A stretch of DNA of 64,000 nucleotides from Paenibacillus sp. GM2 (GCF_900069005.2 NZ_LN831279.1:248001-312000), one strand, 5' to 3'; numbered from the stretch's first letter, positions 51,551 to 61,425 are shown. Translations and numbers: made by a program. Notes: generated from the sequence alone by a model not told the origin.

Positions 51551-54500
51551 ATGTTTAGAAAGTCACTTATATTTTTGATATCCGTAGCTATGTTTACATC
51601 TACACTGCTTGGACAAGGCCCACGTGCATTTGCTGATGATAAAGTTCAGATCAGCATTAAGGCTGATCCTAAGATTGACATTGCACTGGCAGCAGGAAGC
51701 ACGAATTTAGAATTGTCCAATTTCGAGCAGGATTTAAAGGCTAAATTAGCTGCTAAAGGTGTAGATGCTAATCAGTTACAAGTACAAGCTTTAGAAATGA
51801 AGTCTATGACAGCAGAAGATACATTTGATTGGCAAATATATGACCATATTAATTATCCAGAACCGTATGGTAACTCACTTTATCGGCATATTATCGTGAG
51901 TAATAAGGATATAAGTTTCTATGGTTATACTGATAAAGCTCATAAAGATTTTATGTTTATGCCAGATTCCTCTGCGGAGAAAAAAACTTTCACGTTCGAG
52001 GTTTTAGAGCAAAAAATGGACTGGCATACACTCGAAGGGGCTGGATTCTTATTTAATGCAACCATTAACACTGGATACGTTTCAGGATATGTTATTTTAT
52101 TCGGTCAAACGGAAATCAAATTATTTGAGCTAAATCAGGTAAATGTAGATCTTCTTCGAAATGGCACTTATAATTCATTAGCCAATGCAGGAAGGCTGGT
52201 TTCTACATTTCCAAGACTTGCGGTGACTTCGCATCAAGTCAAAATAGAGGTAACTCCAACTAGTATTAATATGTGGGATAACAATCAAGTGTTAATAAAT
52301 AACTACACTTTAACAAGTAAGTATGGGAATGGGTTTGGTCCATTTGCAAGCTATACAAGCCATGGTTGCTCTTCTGTATCTTCCTTTACGTTTAAAAATA
52401 TAAAAATGGAAACGAAAAAGCCAAAGCAATACAGAGAGGTATTATTGCAACCAATCTGGAGGGAAGGGTCAGATCGCTTTATTGTCAATGTTGATAATAA
52501 TGTGATTTCCGATTTAAACAGTACAACGGCTTCTGGAGAAATTTTAACACGTATGATTAATAACGCTGTTGATTACGTAGCTATAGGCTCTTCAACTAAC
52601 CAAGAACAGGCCAATGCCTTTATTACACGTAACAATGGTAACGGAGTATTTATTAATGGGAATAACTATGCAACTGCGATCGATCAGCTAGCAAACTATA
52701 TCTTCACTAAAATCAGATCGAATGGCAGTTCACAATACATGATCCTTGATGAGGATAATCATCTTGAGGTTAATCCATCTTCATTCATGAATAATACCCA
52801 AACACCAGAATTTCCAAATGGCCGTTGGAAAATTGAACATGATAGTACGTATTATGAGAACAGTACTGGTCAAGCCCAATGGAGCGGAAGATGGCAAAAG
52901 GATTTGCCGCTGAAATTTGATAAACCAGGGCGCTATGAAATCTGGTTTGGCGAAGACCACCCTACACCACAATATCTCTATGTGCATCGTAGACCAGTAG
53001 CAGATTTTACACTAAAAGTTACGAAGGGGACTAGCAATTACACGATTACCGTTAACAATCAGTCCTATGATCTCGACATGGAGTCCACACCAACAAAGGG
53101 GATTGCACAAACGGAGTGGAAATGGCGCGAGACAACAGCCACCACATGGACAGATGGCATGATTCCTGGCAACCTTCCTTTGGGTAAGGACTATTTAGTG
53201 CAACTTAGAGTATTGGATTATCAAGGAGCATGGAGCCAACCAATGGTACGTTATGTTGCTACCGGTTCCACTGCATTGAAGCCTATTGCAGATTTTCGAG
53301 TTCCAGATCAAGTGACCAAGTATAAAACGCTTGAAATACAAGATCATTCGTATGACCCGGCTGGCAGAAACATTACACAAAGGGTTTGGAGTATTAAGAG
53401 AGAGGGTACTGAAATATACTCTGGTTCAACCATGATAAGTAACTTTTTAGCTTACGGTGCAGGGGAGTATACAATCTCATTAAAAGTTTTAAATGATGCC
53501 AATTTGTGGTCGGATGTATTTCAGCGTCATATTACAGTGACGGAGGATTTATCGGCACCTAAAATCTCATTTAGTCCTTCTGATGCAACTTGGACAAGCG
53601 ATCCTGTATCTGTCACTATTCATTATTTTGATGATAGTGGATTGAGCAATAAATACTACAAAGTGACTCAATCTAACCAAACTCCGTCTTCATGGGATAC
53701 GGCAATAGATATTGAAAATATTACACTTACCAATGAAGGTCAGTGGTATATTCACGCTAAAGCACAGGATATTGCAGGGAAAGAGACCACGATCTCAGCG
53801 GGGCCATACCAACTTCAACTGTCCCCGGATATTCCTGTTTTAAAACTCAATTCTATTGGTGAGAACTGGTCCGAGATCGGATGGTCACTGCCAAACCACT
53901 CTTTAGGGGATGGATATCAGTATAAAGTTGAGAATATTACAACAGGACGCTCATGGTTAGTGAACCATCCAACGGATCATATCAGGGAAGAAGGATTGGC
54001 TGCTGGATCGATTTATCAATACCGCATAAAGGCGGTGAATCACGTAGGAGAAAGTGAATGGAGTGAACAGTTTGAAGTGCTCACTCTTCCGGCTCCTGTT
54101 GATGGTTTGAAGGTATCATTTGTGCCAAATAACAGTGGGACGGTCAATGTCTCGTTTGATGATGTTGAGTCTGCTGTAAGCTACCAACTCACTATCAAGG
54201 AGGGATCTGATATTGTTTATGAGGAGGAGCTTAACACCGCTGGAACACATCAAGTAACAGGACTAGAGGGAGGCAAGCAGTATACTGTAATTGTAACTGC
54301 TCATAATGCAAGTGGCGCTGGTCAAAGTAGTGTACTTGGCTTTTTATCTCTTCCAGCAGCTCCGGGCGAATTCCAATCCGTTCAGATCAGAGAAACAGAA
54401 GTGGAGTTGTCATGGACGGCATCGCCAACCGCAGCGCTGTATGAAGTGCTGCGTGATGCAGTAAGTCGATATAGCGGGTCTGATCTATCCTTTACTGACA

Positions 54501-56524
54501 CCGGTCTGAAAAGCGGAACAGAGTATGATTACTCGATTTCAGCTAAGAATGAATCTGGGTTCGGTGATATCGCTTATCTTAATGGGGTTTTGACGCTTCC
54601 GGGCAAGACGAAGATTACTGTCGATGAGATTGGTAAAGATGTGGTCAACTTTTCAATTTATACGGTTCGTGGTGCTGAGAAATATGTGGTGCTGGTGAAC
54701 GGAGTGAAGGAAAAGGAATTGGCTCCTGAAACAAAGCAATTTGAAATCGATTCTCTTAATTCAGGCACTGAATACACATTTGAAGTCTACGCTGAAAACC
54801 GGAGCGGTACTGGCGTAGCCAACAGAGTAACAGTCCGCACTTTGCCTGACAAACCGGGTGAATTATTGATTACAGACATTTCCGATACAACGGCGAAGCT
54901 TAGTTGGCAGCCAGTAACAGGAGCGGATAAATACAAAGTTACAGTAACGGATGACGTGTATTTTGAGACATCTGGGACTGACATTTCGCTCAGCGACTTA
55001 CGGGCTGGGGAAACTTATCAGTTGAAAGTGCAGGCCGGTAATGCATCGGGATATGGTGAGGCTGCTGCTAAGACATTATTAACATTGCCAGCCAGCCCCG
55101 ATGTGCGGATAGACAATGTTCAAGCCACTCAGTTTACCTTGGCTTGGAACGAGGTCATTAGCGCAACGAAGTATGTAGTTCACAACGAGCAGGATGAAAT
55201 CATTGGAGAGACAAAAGAAACTAGTTACACTATCACAGATTTGAAGCCTGGCTCCACTCATACTGTTTACGTATCCGCCGTGAATGAGACTGGCGAAGGT
55301 AAAAAATCCAGCTTCACTCAACGCACTCTTCCGGGTGAATGGGGCATCGATCCGAATGATCCTCAATCCAGTCAACCAATCACTGTTGGAGACCGAGGCG
55401 ATCATTCTGTAGTGATCGTTATCGATCCGGTTGAGGGAGCGGATCAGTACAAGATTGTTGACGACGCTGGTAACGTCGTAGGCATCATTACTGCCCCTGA
55501 GACAGCCAAGGAGATCGGAGGACTGGAGAGTGCCAAAGAGTACGACGATTGGACGATTATCCCGGTTAACGACGTCGGAGAAGGTCAAGCAACTCCTGTT
55601 CCGCCGTTTGTGACACTGCCTTCTGCTGATTTTACAGTGTCGGTTGTTAATCCTACACATCAGACACTGACTATTATGATTGATAGTCAACTTGTAAACG
55701 AAACCTTCGTTTATACGCTGAATGGTAAAGAGTTATATCGTGGGAAGGACAAAACCTTCACTGTTCGTAATCTCACGCCCAACAAAAGTTATACCTTTAA
55801 GTTGTGGACGGAAAATAGTGCTGGTGATAAAACAGAGCCTAAATCGGTAAGCGGTCAGACACTATCTGTACCGTCATCTGACGGATCGGGTGGTGGAAGC
55901 AGCCCATTGAAACCGGAGACACCTGTAGATGAGAACGAATCCACGATTCCGGATACAGGGAATGATTACCAAACTGGTACAAGCCAGCCAGGCTTTCAGG
56001 ACATAGACCGTAGCTTTGCTAAGGAAGAAATTTTTGCGCTTTACGCCATGGGCATCGTCAAAGGCGTGTCCGATTCCAAATTTGAACCGGACCGCCAAGT
56101 GACTCGTGTGGAGTTTGCATCAATGCTCGTGCGGGCTATGGAGTTACAAGAAGCCTCTGATGCAGCCCTTACCTTTGAGGACGTACAACGGACGGCGTGG
56201 TATGTGCCTGAACTATCCGCCGCTGTGCTAAATGGAATCGCCCAAGGGGTTAGCGTGAAGGAGTTCCGGCCAGTTGATCCCATCACACGGGAGCAAGCGG
56301 CTAAGATGATCGCTAATGCGGCATATCAAGGTAATGTACCTGCAGCCCAAGCCAATTATAAAGACGCTGGTCTAATTGCTTGGTGGGCGAAACCGGAGGT
56401 AGCTGCTCTGACTACTGAGCGAGTTATCACCGGTTATCCAGATCAGACATTTAAGCCAAAACGTGACATGACACGGGCTGAGTGTGCTGCTTTAATTTAT
56501 CGGTCCTTGGGACTTATCAAGTAA
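51551..56524 (+). CDS. 1,657-residue surface protein with FN3 repeats and SLH anchor
   Basis: Signal peptide (MFRKSLIFLISVAMFTSTLL, cut near AFA-DD). Residues about 80-290 look like a LamG/concanavalin-type beta sandwich, about 300-460 an unknown domain, about 480-740 PKD/Ig-like modules, about 760-1440 roughly eight fibronectin type III modules, each ending in a LTLPxxP-like linker. Three S-layer-homology motifs follow from about 1478 (FAKEEIFALYAMGIVKGVSD, PELSAAVLNGIAQGVS, KPEVAALTTERVITGYPDQT). SLH domains bind pyruvylated wall polymer. No catalytic motif is seen; an adhesin role is inferred. Confidence 0.88.
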   Translation: MFRKSLIFLISVAMFTSTLLGQGPRAFADDKVQISIKADPKIDIALAAGSTNLELSNFEQDLKAKLAAKGVDANQLQVQALEMKSMTAEDTFDWQIYDHINYPEPYGNSLYRHIIVSNKDISFYGYTDKAHKDFMFMPDSSAEKKTFTFEVLEQKMDWHTLEGAGFLFNATINTGYVSGYVILFGQTEIKLFELNQVNVDLLRNGTYNSLANAGRLVSTFPRLAVTSHQVKIEVTPTSINMWDNNQVLINNYTLTSKYGNGFGPFASYTSHGCSSVSSFTFKNIKMETKKPKQYREVLLQPIWREGSDRFIVNVDNNVISDLNSTTASGEILTRMINNAVDYVAIGSSTNQEQANAFITRNNGNGVFINGNNYATAIDQLANYIFTKIRSNGSSQYMILDEDNHLEVNPSSFMNNTQTPEFPNGRWKIEHDSTYYENSTGQAQWSGRWQKDLPLKFDKPGRYEIWFGEDHPTPQYLYVHRRPVADFTLKVTKGTSNYTITVNNQSYDLDMESTPTKGIAQTEWKWRETTATTWTDGMIPGNLPLGKDYLVQLRVLDYQGAWSQPMVRYVATGSTALKPIADFRVPDQVTKYKTLEIQDHSYDPAGRNITQRVWSIKREGTEIYSGSTMISNFLAYGAGEYTISLKVLNDANLWSDVFQRHITVTEDLSAPKISFSPSDATWTSDPVSVTIHYFDDSGLSNKYYKVTQSNQTPSSWDTAIDIENITLTNEGQWYIHAKAQDIAGKETTISAGPYQLQLSPDIPVLKLNSIGENWSEIGWSLPNHSLGDGYQYKVENITTGRSWLVNHPTDHIREEGLAAGSIYQYRIKAVNHVGESEWSEQFEVLTLPAPVDGLKVSFVPNNSGTVNVSFDDVESAVSYQLTIKEGSDIVYEEELNTAGTHQVTGLEGGKQYTVIVTAHNASGAGQSSVLGFLSLPAAPGEFQSVQIRETEVELSWTASPTAALYEVLRDAVSRYSGSDLSFTDTGLKSGTEYDYSISAKNESGFGDIAYLNGVLTLPGKTKITVDEIGKDVVNFSIYTVRGAEKYVVLVNGVKEKELAPETKQFEIDSLNSGTEYTFEVYAENRSGTGVANRVTVRTLPDKPGELLITDISDTTAKLSWQPVTGADKYKVTVTDDVYFETSGTDISLSDLRAGETYQLKVQAGNASGYGEAAAKTLLTLPASPDVRIDNVQATQFTLAWNEVISATKYVVHNEQDEIIGETKETSYTITDLKPGSTHTVYVSAVNETGEGKKSSFTQRTLPGEWGIDPNDPQSSQPITVGDRGDHSVVIVIDPVEGADQYKIVDDAGNVVGIITAPETAKEIGGLESAKEYDDWTIIPVNDVGEGQATPVPPFVTLPSADFTVSVVNPTHQTLTIMIDSQLVNETFVYTLNGKELYRGKDKTFTVRNLTPNKSYTFKLWTENSAGDKTEPKSVSGQTLSVPSSDGSGGGSSPLKPETPVDENESTIPDTGNDYQTGTSQPGFQDIDRSFAKEEIFALYAMGIVKGVSDSKFEPDRQVTRVEFASMLVRAMELQEASDAALTFEDVQRTAWYVPELSAAVLNGIAQGVSVKEFRPVDPITREQAAKMIANAAYQGNVPAAQANYKDAGLIAWWAKPEVAALTTERVITGYPDQTFKPKRDMTRAECAALIYRSLGLIK

Positions 56525-56538
56525 TAAAATTATGCAAC

Positions 56539-56587
56539 AAGGCACTTATCAAATGATTCATATAGAATTTGATAAGTGCCTTTTTTC
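56539..56587. terminator. Terminator after the SLH protein gene
   Basis: AAGGCACTTATCAAAT / ATTTGATAAGTGCCTT perfect 16-bp stem followed by TTTT. It also serves the convergent small gene at 56590. Confidence 0.92.
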
Positions 56588-56589
56588 TG

Positions 56590-56793
56590 TTATGTATGTT
56601 TATTAAAACCTAGAATTGTTGTTACATGTACAATTTCATTCAATGGTATCCAAACAACCTTATCTGGCGATTTTATTTTTACCCTACTGTGATCCTCTCT
56701 CCAGCTTGGTAGTCCCGAAATTTTGGAATTGTCTTTGAGTGTAAGGATAACCTCTTTGTTCTCCTTTATTGCCTTAGCTATGTAAGTCAACAT
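56590..56793 (-). CDS. Small hypothetical protein
   Basis: 67 residues, MLTYIAKAIKENKEVILTLK then DNSKISGLPSWREDHSRVKI; reads like a small beta-barrel (Sm/YolD-like) protein. GGGAGGCGAG precedes the start. The start region and upstream 60 bp recur, decayed, at 61589-61680. Confidence 0.7.
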   Translation of the reverse strand: MLTYIAKAIKENKEVILTLKDNSKISGLPSWREDHSRVKIKSPDKVVWIPLNEIVHVTTILGFNKHT

Positions 56794-56851
56794 TATCTCG
56801 CCTCCCTGTAACTTAATTCCATATATTTACATGAAATCCTTCTTTTTTGGA
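56758..56851 (-). repeat. Duplicated gene start, copy A
   Basis: The first 12 codons and about 60 bp upstream of the 56590 gene are about 80% alike, by eye, to 61589-61680 in the same orientation. The copies flank the restriction-modification and signalling genes. Confidence 0.75.
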
Positions 56852-56996
56852 TGTTTTATTGAGTATTTACGACTATTATTGAAACATGCTACGAAAAATA
56901 TTAAGAAACTATCGGACCCGTGCTGTCTGGTTGTTGGATAACAGAATTTCTAGAGCATGATATAATGGTTTAACAACGTAGTAAGAGGTGAATGTA

Positions 56997-58508
56997 ATGT
57001 CTCAATTACTCGAAACTTTAGATAAAGAACGATTAGTGATCAATCCTTTGTTGAAGCGTAAATCCGAACTTGGACAATTTTTAACACCAGCAAGTGTCGC
57101 TAAATACATGGCTTCAATTTTTGATAAAAACAAATTATACGATCCTAAAATTTTAGATGCTGGAGCGGGTATAGGTACACTAACAAGTGCTGTTTTGGAG
57201 CGTATTGTAGCCGAAAAGACAAGCAACTCCGCTGAAGTTACAGTTGTGGAGATTGATGAAGTTTTACGCGAACGACTTCAGTCTACGCTGTCTTTATTTG
57301 AGAACAAGCTTAGCTTAAAATGGGAAGTGGTACCCGATGACTTTATTGAATGGGCAACCAATCATTTGCTCAATGAGGACAGCTTATTGGCTGAAAAAAA
57401 GATTCGTTATACTCATGCAATACTTAATCCGCCTTACAAGAAAATAACCAGTTCATCACGCCATCGTAAATTGATCCGATCAGTCGGTATCGAAACTGTT
57501 AATTTATATTCCGCATTTCTCGGACTAACCATCGAGTTGATGGAGTATGGTGGCGAGATAGTCTCAATTATTCCAAGAAGCTTCTGCAACGGACCATATT
57601 TCCGTCCATTCCGGCAATTAATCCTAGATAAAACAGCAATCAAGCACTTGCATCTATTTAATTCTAGAGATAAGGCATTTAAGGATGATGATGTGCTGCA
57701 GGAGAACGTGATTATCATGTTGGAACGTGGGGGAGTTCAAGGTGAGGTGATGATCTCAACATCACAGGATGACAGTTTTAAGGATTATGAATTAAACAGT
57801 TATCCGTTTGAGAAGATTGTGTACCCACAAGACAAGGAACTGTTCATCCATATTCCTACTTCCACAGGTGATGGGTTCCTTGAAAGGTATCCTTCGGTTT
57901 GTTTTTCACTTGAGGATATTGGAGTGTCGGTTTCAACCGGACCAGTTGTTGATTTTCGGGTAAAAGATCATCTTCGTGGGATGCCAGAGGAGGGTACAGT
58001 ACCTCTCTTTTACCCTAACCATTTCGTCGGAACTACTGTGGAGTATCCGAAAGTCATGAAAAAGCCTAACGCAGTTGTTCGTGATGAAACAATAGAGAAG
58101 TGGTTATATCCAAATGGGTATTATACGGTTGTTAAACGGTTTTCATCAAAAGAGGAAAAACGTCGAATTGTTGCAGGGGTATTAAATCCAAATAGTGTTG
58201 ATTACCCTGTTGTTGGCTTTGAGAACGGACTTAATGTATTCCACTATAAGAAACAAGGTATCCCTGCGGAGATGGCATATGGATTATATGCATACCTTAA
58301 TTCATCCGCAGTCGATAAATACTTCAGAGTGTTTAATGGACATACGCAGGTGAATGCCACCGACCTCCGTGCTATGAAGTATCCTAGCAAGGAAAAGCTT
58401 GAAATTCTTGGTAGATGGGTAATGTCCAATTTTGATACAATAGGTCAAGAAGAGATTGATCGGAAATTGGAGGAAGTTATCAATAATGACAAACAAAACT
58501 CATCCTAA
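56997..58508 (+). CDS. Adenine-specific DNA methyltransferase (type II restriction-modification)
   Basis: 503 residues from ATG 56997 (AGAGGTGA upstream). N-terminal GQFLTPASVAKYMASIF, SAM motif ILDAGAGIGTLTSAVL and catalytic motif IV AILNPPYKK define an N6-adenine gamma-type enzyme as in PstI/BsuBI and Eco57I systems. The C-terminal half supplies target recognition (DLRAMKYPSKEKLEILGRW). It overlaps the endonuclease gene by 23 bp. Confidence 0.92.
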   Translation: MSQLLETLDKERLVINPLLKRKSELGQFLTPASVAKYMASIFDKNKLYDPKILDAGAGIGTLTSAVLERIVAEKTSNSAEVTVVEIDEVLRERLQSTLSLFENKLSLKWEVVPDDFIEWATNHLLNEDSLLAEKKIRYTHAILNPPYKKITSSSRHRKLIRSVGIETVNLYSAFLGLTIELMEYGGEIVSIIPRSFCNGPYFRPFRQLILDKTAIKHLHLFNSRDKAFKDDDVLQENVIIMLERGGVQGEVMISTSQDDSFKDYELNSYPFEKIVYPQDKELFIHIPTSTGDGFLERYPSVCFSLEDIGVSVSTGPVVDFRVKDHLRGMPEEGTVPLFYPNHFVGTTVEYPKVMKKPNAVVRDETIEKWLYPNGYYTVVKRFSSKEEKRRIVAGVLNPNSVDYPVVGFENGLNVFHYKKQGIPAEMAYGLYAYLNSSAVDKYFRVFNGHTQVNATDLRAMKYPSKEKLEILGRWVMSNFDTIGQEEIDRKLEEVINNDKQNSS

Positions 58509-59433
58509 TATTGAGCAAGCTATAGAAATTCTGAAAGCTCTCGGTTTACCCAGAGCACAATTAAATGAGCGGTCTGCCCTTTGTCTATTGGCAATACTGG
58601 ATTTGACACCTGATAAAACTTGGTCTGACGCTCAAAATCCTTTGGTTGGAATAACACCAATGATGGATTTTAGTCGAACTCATTATGGAAAAGATTATGC
58701 TCCTAACACTCGTGAAACTTTTAGGAGACAAACAATGCATCAATTCGTTGATGCCGGAATTGCTTTATATAATCCTGATAATCCAACTAGGCCTGTAAAT
58801 AGCCCTAAAGCCGTTTATCAGATTGAGCCTGAAACTTTGCAGCTAATTACGAAATATGGCACCCTTGAGTGGAATACTTCATTGGCAGATTATCTTGCTA
58901 CAAGACAGACCCTGATCGAACGGTATGCAAAGGAAAGGGAGCAGGCTAGACTACCTGTTCAAATTGCGCCTGGCAAAAGGATCCACATTAGTCCGGGTGA
59001 ACACAGCGAATTGATCAAAGCGATCATAGAGGACTTTGCGCCACGATATGCACCAGGTGGGATATTGATCTATGCCGGGGATACAGGCGAAAAGCTCGGC
59101 TATTTTGATGAAAGGTTGTTGGTTAAGTTAGGGGTCAGAATTGACTCACATGGAAAAATGCCTGATGTTGTGATTTATTATCCTGATAGGGATTGGTTAC
59201 TACTCATTGAATCAGTGACAAGCCACGGTCCCGTTGATGGTAAACGGCATGAGGAGTTAGCGCGGCTGTTTCAAAGTTCTTCAGCTGGGATAGTATACGT
59301 CACAGCATTCCCGAATCGTTCAGTGATGGCTCGATATTTAGGGGTCATCGCTTGGGAAACTGAGGTTTGGGTTGCTGATGCACCGTCCCATTTAATTCAT
59401 TTTAACGGCGAAAGATTTTTAGGACCATATTGA
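58486..59433 (+). CDS. BsuBI/PstI-family restriction endonuclease
   Basis: 315 residues from ATG 58486, preceded by GGAGGAAG. The N-terminal helical domain (ERSALCLLAILDLTPDKTWS, RETFRRQTMHQFVDAGIA) and the catalytic part (HSELIKAIIEDFAPRYAPGG, GKMPDVVIYYPDRDWLLLIE, SVTSHGPVDGKRHEEL) match BsuBI/PstI enzymes, which cut CTGCAG. PD...E-S-x-T-S-H-G-P-V is the family nuclease motif. The pair would protect the element and punish its loss. Confidence 0.92.
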   Translation: MTNKTHPNIEQAIEILKALGLPRAQLNERSALCLLAILDLTPDKTWSDAQNPLVGITPMMDFSRTHYGKDYAPNTRETFRRQTMHQFVDAGIALYNPDNPTRPVNSPKAVYQIEPETLQLITKYGTLEWNTSLADYLATRQTLIERYAKEREQARLPVQIAPGKRIHISPGEHSELIKAIIEDFAPRYAPGGILIYAGDTGEKLGYFDERLLVKLGVRIDSHGKMPDVVIYYPDRDWLLLIESVTSHGPVDGKRHEELARLFQSSSAGIVYVTAFPNRSVMARYLGVIAWETEVWVADAPSHLIHFNGERFLGPY

Positions 59434-59466
59434 ATAATTTATAAAAACTTGGCTCAAGCTCAAGAT

Positions 59467-59503
59467 AGAAGATGATTCCTATACAATACAGGAATTATCT
59501 TCT
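59467..59503 (+). terminator. Hairpin after the restriction-modification genes
   Basis: AGAAGATGATTCCT / AGGAATTATCTTCT (one G-T pair) around a 9-base loop; only a weak T tract follows. Confidence 0.6.
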
Positions 59504-59548
59504 GTCAATGGTCTCCTTTTCATTATTGTTGTTACCTAAGCCCTAATT

Positions 59549-59578
59549 AAACAGACCAGTTCGTGAACTGGTCTGTTT
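59549..59578 (-). terminator. Perfect hairpin downstream of the signalling peptide gene
   Basis: 14-bp perfect inverted repeat AAACAGACCAGTTC / GAACTGGTCTGTTT with a 2-base loop, 20 bp after the propeptide stop on the minus strand. It probably ends the receptor-peptide transcript. Confidence 0.65.
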
Positions 59579-59597
59579 GTGTAAATGTTATAGATCT

Positions 59598-59699
59598 TCA
59601 CATTCCTCCGTGATGATCCATTAGGTGAATAATTGGCGGAGAAAAAAGAACAATTAACGAGAGACTAGACATAAATAGTACTGCCAGTTTTCTTTTCAT
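59598..59699 (-). CDS. 33-residue signalling propeptide candidate (Alo/AimP/Phr-like)
   Basis: ATG 59699 lies inside the 3' end of the receptor gene in another frame (35-bp overlap); AGAGGTG is 7 bases upstream. The product begins MKRKLAVLFMSSLSLIVLF, a short basic start plus hydrophobic secretion segment, and ends SPPIIHLMDHHGGM. Size, signal-peptide character, short polar C-terminus and position directly after an RRNPP-type receptor gene are the hallmarks of secreted quorum-sensing propeptides. The mature peptide is probably cut from the C-terminal residues. Confidence 0.72.
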   Translation of the reverse strand: MKRKLAVLFMSSLSLIVLFSPPIIHLMDHHGGM

Positions 59700-61044
59700 T
59701 ATTATACACCTCTGTAATTATTTTTTGGTAGGCTTCTATTAAGGCTTTATCGCACTTTTCACGTAAGCTTTCAAAAAGGCCTACACATTTAATTATACAA
59801 TTTTTTTCATTAATAAACGCTGATTTATTCAAGCTATTCATTAAGTACTTAAAACCATCCTTATAGAGGCCTTTGCTTAGGTGATAGTCAGCTAATTCAA
59901 AATAAAGGCGTGCAAGACGTTCTTCAATAGTCTGTTTAGTATAAACATCATTTGAATGTTCTGCTTTGACTATTGAAGAAATATCAAATCTTTCAAGAAT
60001 GCTATCAACATTATAATGATAACGATTGGCCGCTTCGATGATATTCAATAAAGATAGCAATCGTTCGTCTTTGTTGGATTCAAGATACTGGATGTATTCT
60101 GGTAGTACGCTAAATTCTCCAGCTGACAACTTGGTGACCATTGTATTCATCTTAGCCCAAGCATAGAATTTTTCTTTCCAAATAAGCGTATCCTTATCAT
60201 CTTCTCTTACCCAATCTAAGTTTGCGTACAATGCAATGTACTGCATGGCTCGTTCATAGTCTTTCTTGATTTCAAAAACGCTGCCTAATAGTAGATTTGA
60301 GTAAGCTATATATGTGAAAAGTGGTGTTGTTAGTTTATAGTCTTGATGATTATATTTTGTAGTTCTTTGATATAGGATTTCAGCCTTGTTTTTGAGTTTT
60401 TCAGCCGTTTCCTCTACTTTGTCCCACCGGCGTAATGAACGGTATGTATTCGCTAAATCCTTCAATGCGTCCAACTGATCGTATTCATCCAAGCGATCAA
60501 CGAATAATTCAAATTGTATTGCTGCTTGATAATTTTTTTCTTGATCCTTTCCAAGTTTGCACATAAACAGGCGATATTGGCAAAGGGCCAAACGTTCTGA
60601 ATGCTGACTTCTTTCACTGAGAGCAACATTTTCATATAAAATGATAGCAGCTTCTTTTTTACCGATTCTATAGAAATCTTCTGCCACTTCAAAGAGGTGT
60701 GAAGAATATAACAAGTTGTCGAGCAGCAATTGAACGGCTTTATGAATCAAGTCCCAATTGCCAATCTCTGCACACCCATAAATAAAAGGTTTAATTCTGC
60801 GCCAATTGGGAGTAGATTCTGCTAGAACTTCTTCAAAATACTGAATATAGAAATATCCTTTTTCAAAACCCATGCATTCGGTTATCAGGTCCAATTGATC
60901 AATACTCAAGGTTCGGTTTCCACTTAGAATAGAACTTAATGTTCCGATATTTATACCTATTTTTTGAGCAAATTGACTTAAGGTTAATCCCTCTGCCTTC
61001 ATATAATCATTAAGTCTTGTAGTTATCGTGGTTACAAATTCCAT
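59665..61044 (-). CDS. RRNPP-family (AimR/Alo-like) HTH-TPR peptide receptor
   Basis: 459 residues from ATG 61044 (TGGTGGT upstream; in-frame ATG 61059 also possible). N-terminal Xre helix-turn-helix (RLNDYMKAEGLTLSQFAQKI, GINIGTLSSILSGNRTLSID) followed by nine or so tetratricopeptide-like helix pairs (DLIHKAVQLLLDNLL, KDLANTYRSLRRWDKVEETA, RLYFELADYHLSKGLYKDGF). This matches intracellular peptide receptors of the AimR/PlcR/Rgg class; Paenibacillus genomes carry many such receptor-peptide pairs (Alo systems). Direct target genes are not visible. Confidence 0.78.
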   Translation of the reverse strand: MEFVTTITTRLNDYMKAEGLTLSQFAQKIGINIGTLSSILSGNRTLSIDQLDLITECMGFEKGYFYIQYFEEVLAESTPNWRRIKPFIYGCAEIGNWDLIHKAVQLLLDNLLYSSHLFEVAEDFYRIGKKEAAIILYENVALSERSQHSERLALCQYRLFMCKLGKDQEKNYQAAIQFELFVDRLDEYDQLDALKDLANTYRSLRRWDKVEETAEKLKNKAEILYQRTTKYNHQDYKLTTPLFTYIAYSNLLLGSVFEIKKDYERAMQYIALYANLDWVREDDKDTLIWKEKFYAWAKMNTMVTKLSAGEFSVLPEYIQYLESNKDERLLSLLNIIEAANRYHYNVDSILERFDISSIVKAEHSNDVYTKQTIEERLARLYFELADYHLSKGLYKDGFKYLMNSLNKSAFINEKNCIIKCVGLFESLREKCDKALIEAYQKIITEVYNNEKKTGSTIYV

Positions 61045-61275
61045 ACTAACCACCACCAAATGGGAATATATAATATTTCAATAATATCCAATTTTTGAAT
61101 GTCGGTCAATTTTAAACCTCATGACACGAGTTCATTTTTATTGTCAACTTCGATCTCTACACCTGCATAGCGTTCATAGTGTTTTTTTATTTCTAGTACC
61201 ATGATCTATATGAATCATGGTTGTTGCGAGGTGGGAACTACAAGCACTAATTAAAGTACAAGAAAAGGAGAAGTC

Positions 61276-61425
61276 CTACAATGATAACAGGTGGTCAAAC
61301 AACGCCCTTACTAAAACGTTCCAATCACCGATTTCAGCACGATTAATCGAATCCGCAAAAATAATGAAAGTCTTGCGTTTATACTCTTCAAATTTATCCT
61401 TTTCTTGTTTTTCCCAGTTGTCCAT
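61276..61425 (-). CDS. 49-residue acidic/charged protein upstream of the receptor
   Basis: Starts MDNWEKQEKDKFEEYKRKTF and continues IIFADSINRAEIGDWNVLVR. AGGGGGA lies 5 bases before ATG 61425. Amphipathic and charged; no family recognised. A plus-strand reading of the same stretch has no binding site and looks less protein-like. Confidence 0.5.
   Translation of the reverse strand: MDNWEKQEKDKFEEYKRKTFIIFADSINRAEIGDWNVLVRALFDHLLSL

Noticed and set aside
55079..55690. 203-codon minus-strand frame inside the SLH protein gene
   Set aside because: Shadow frame opposite FN3 repeats; no binding site or family.
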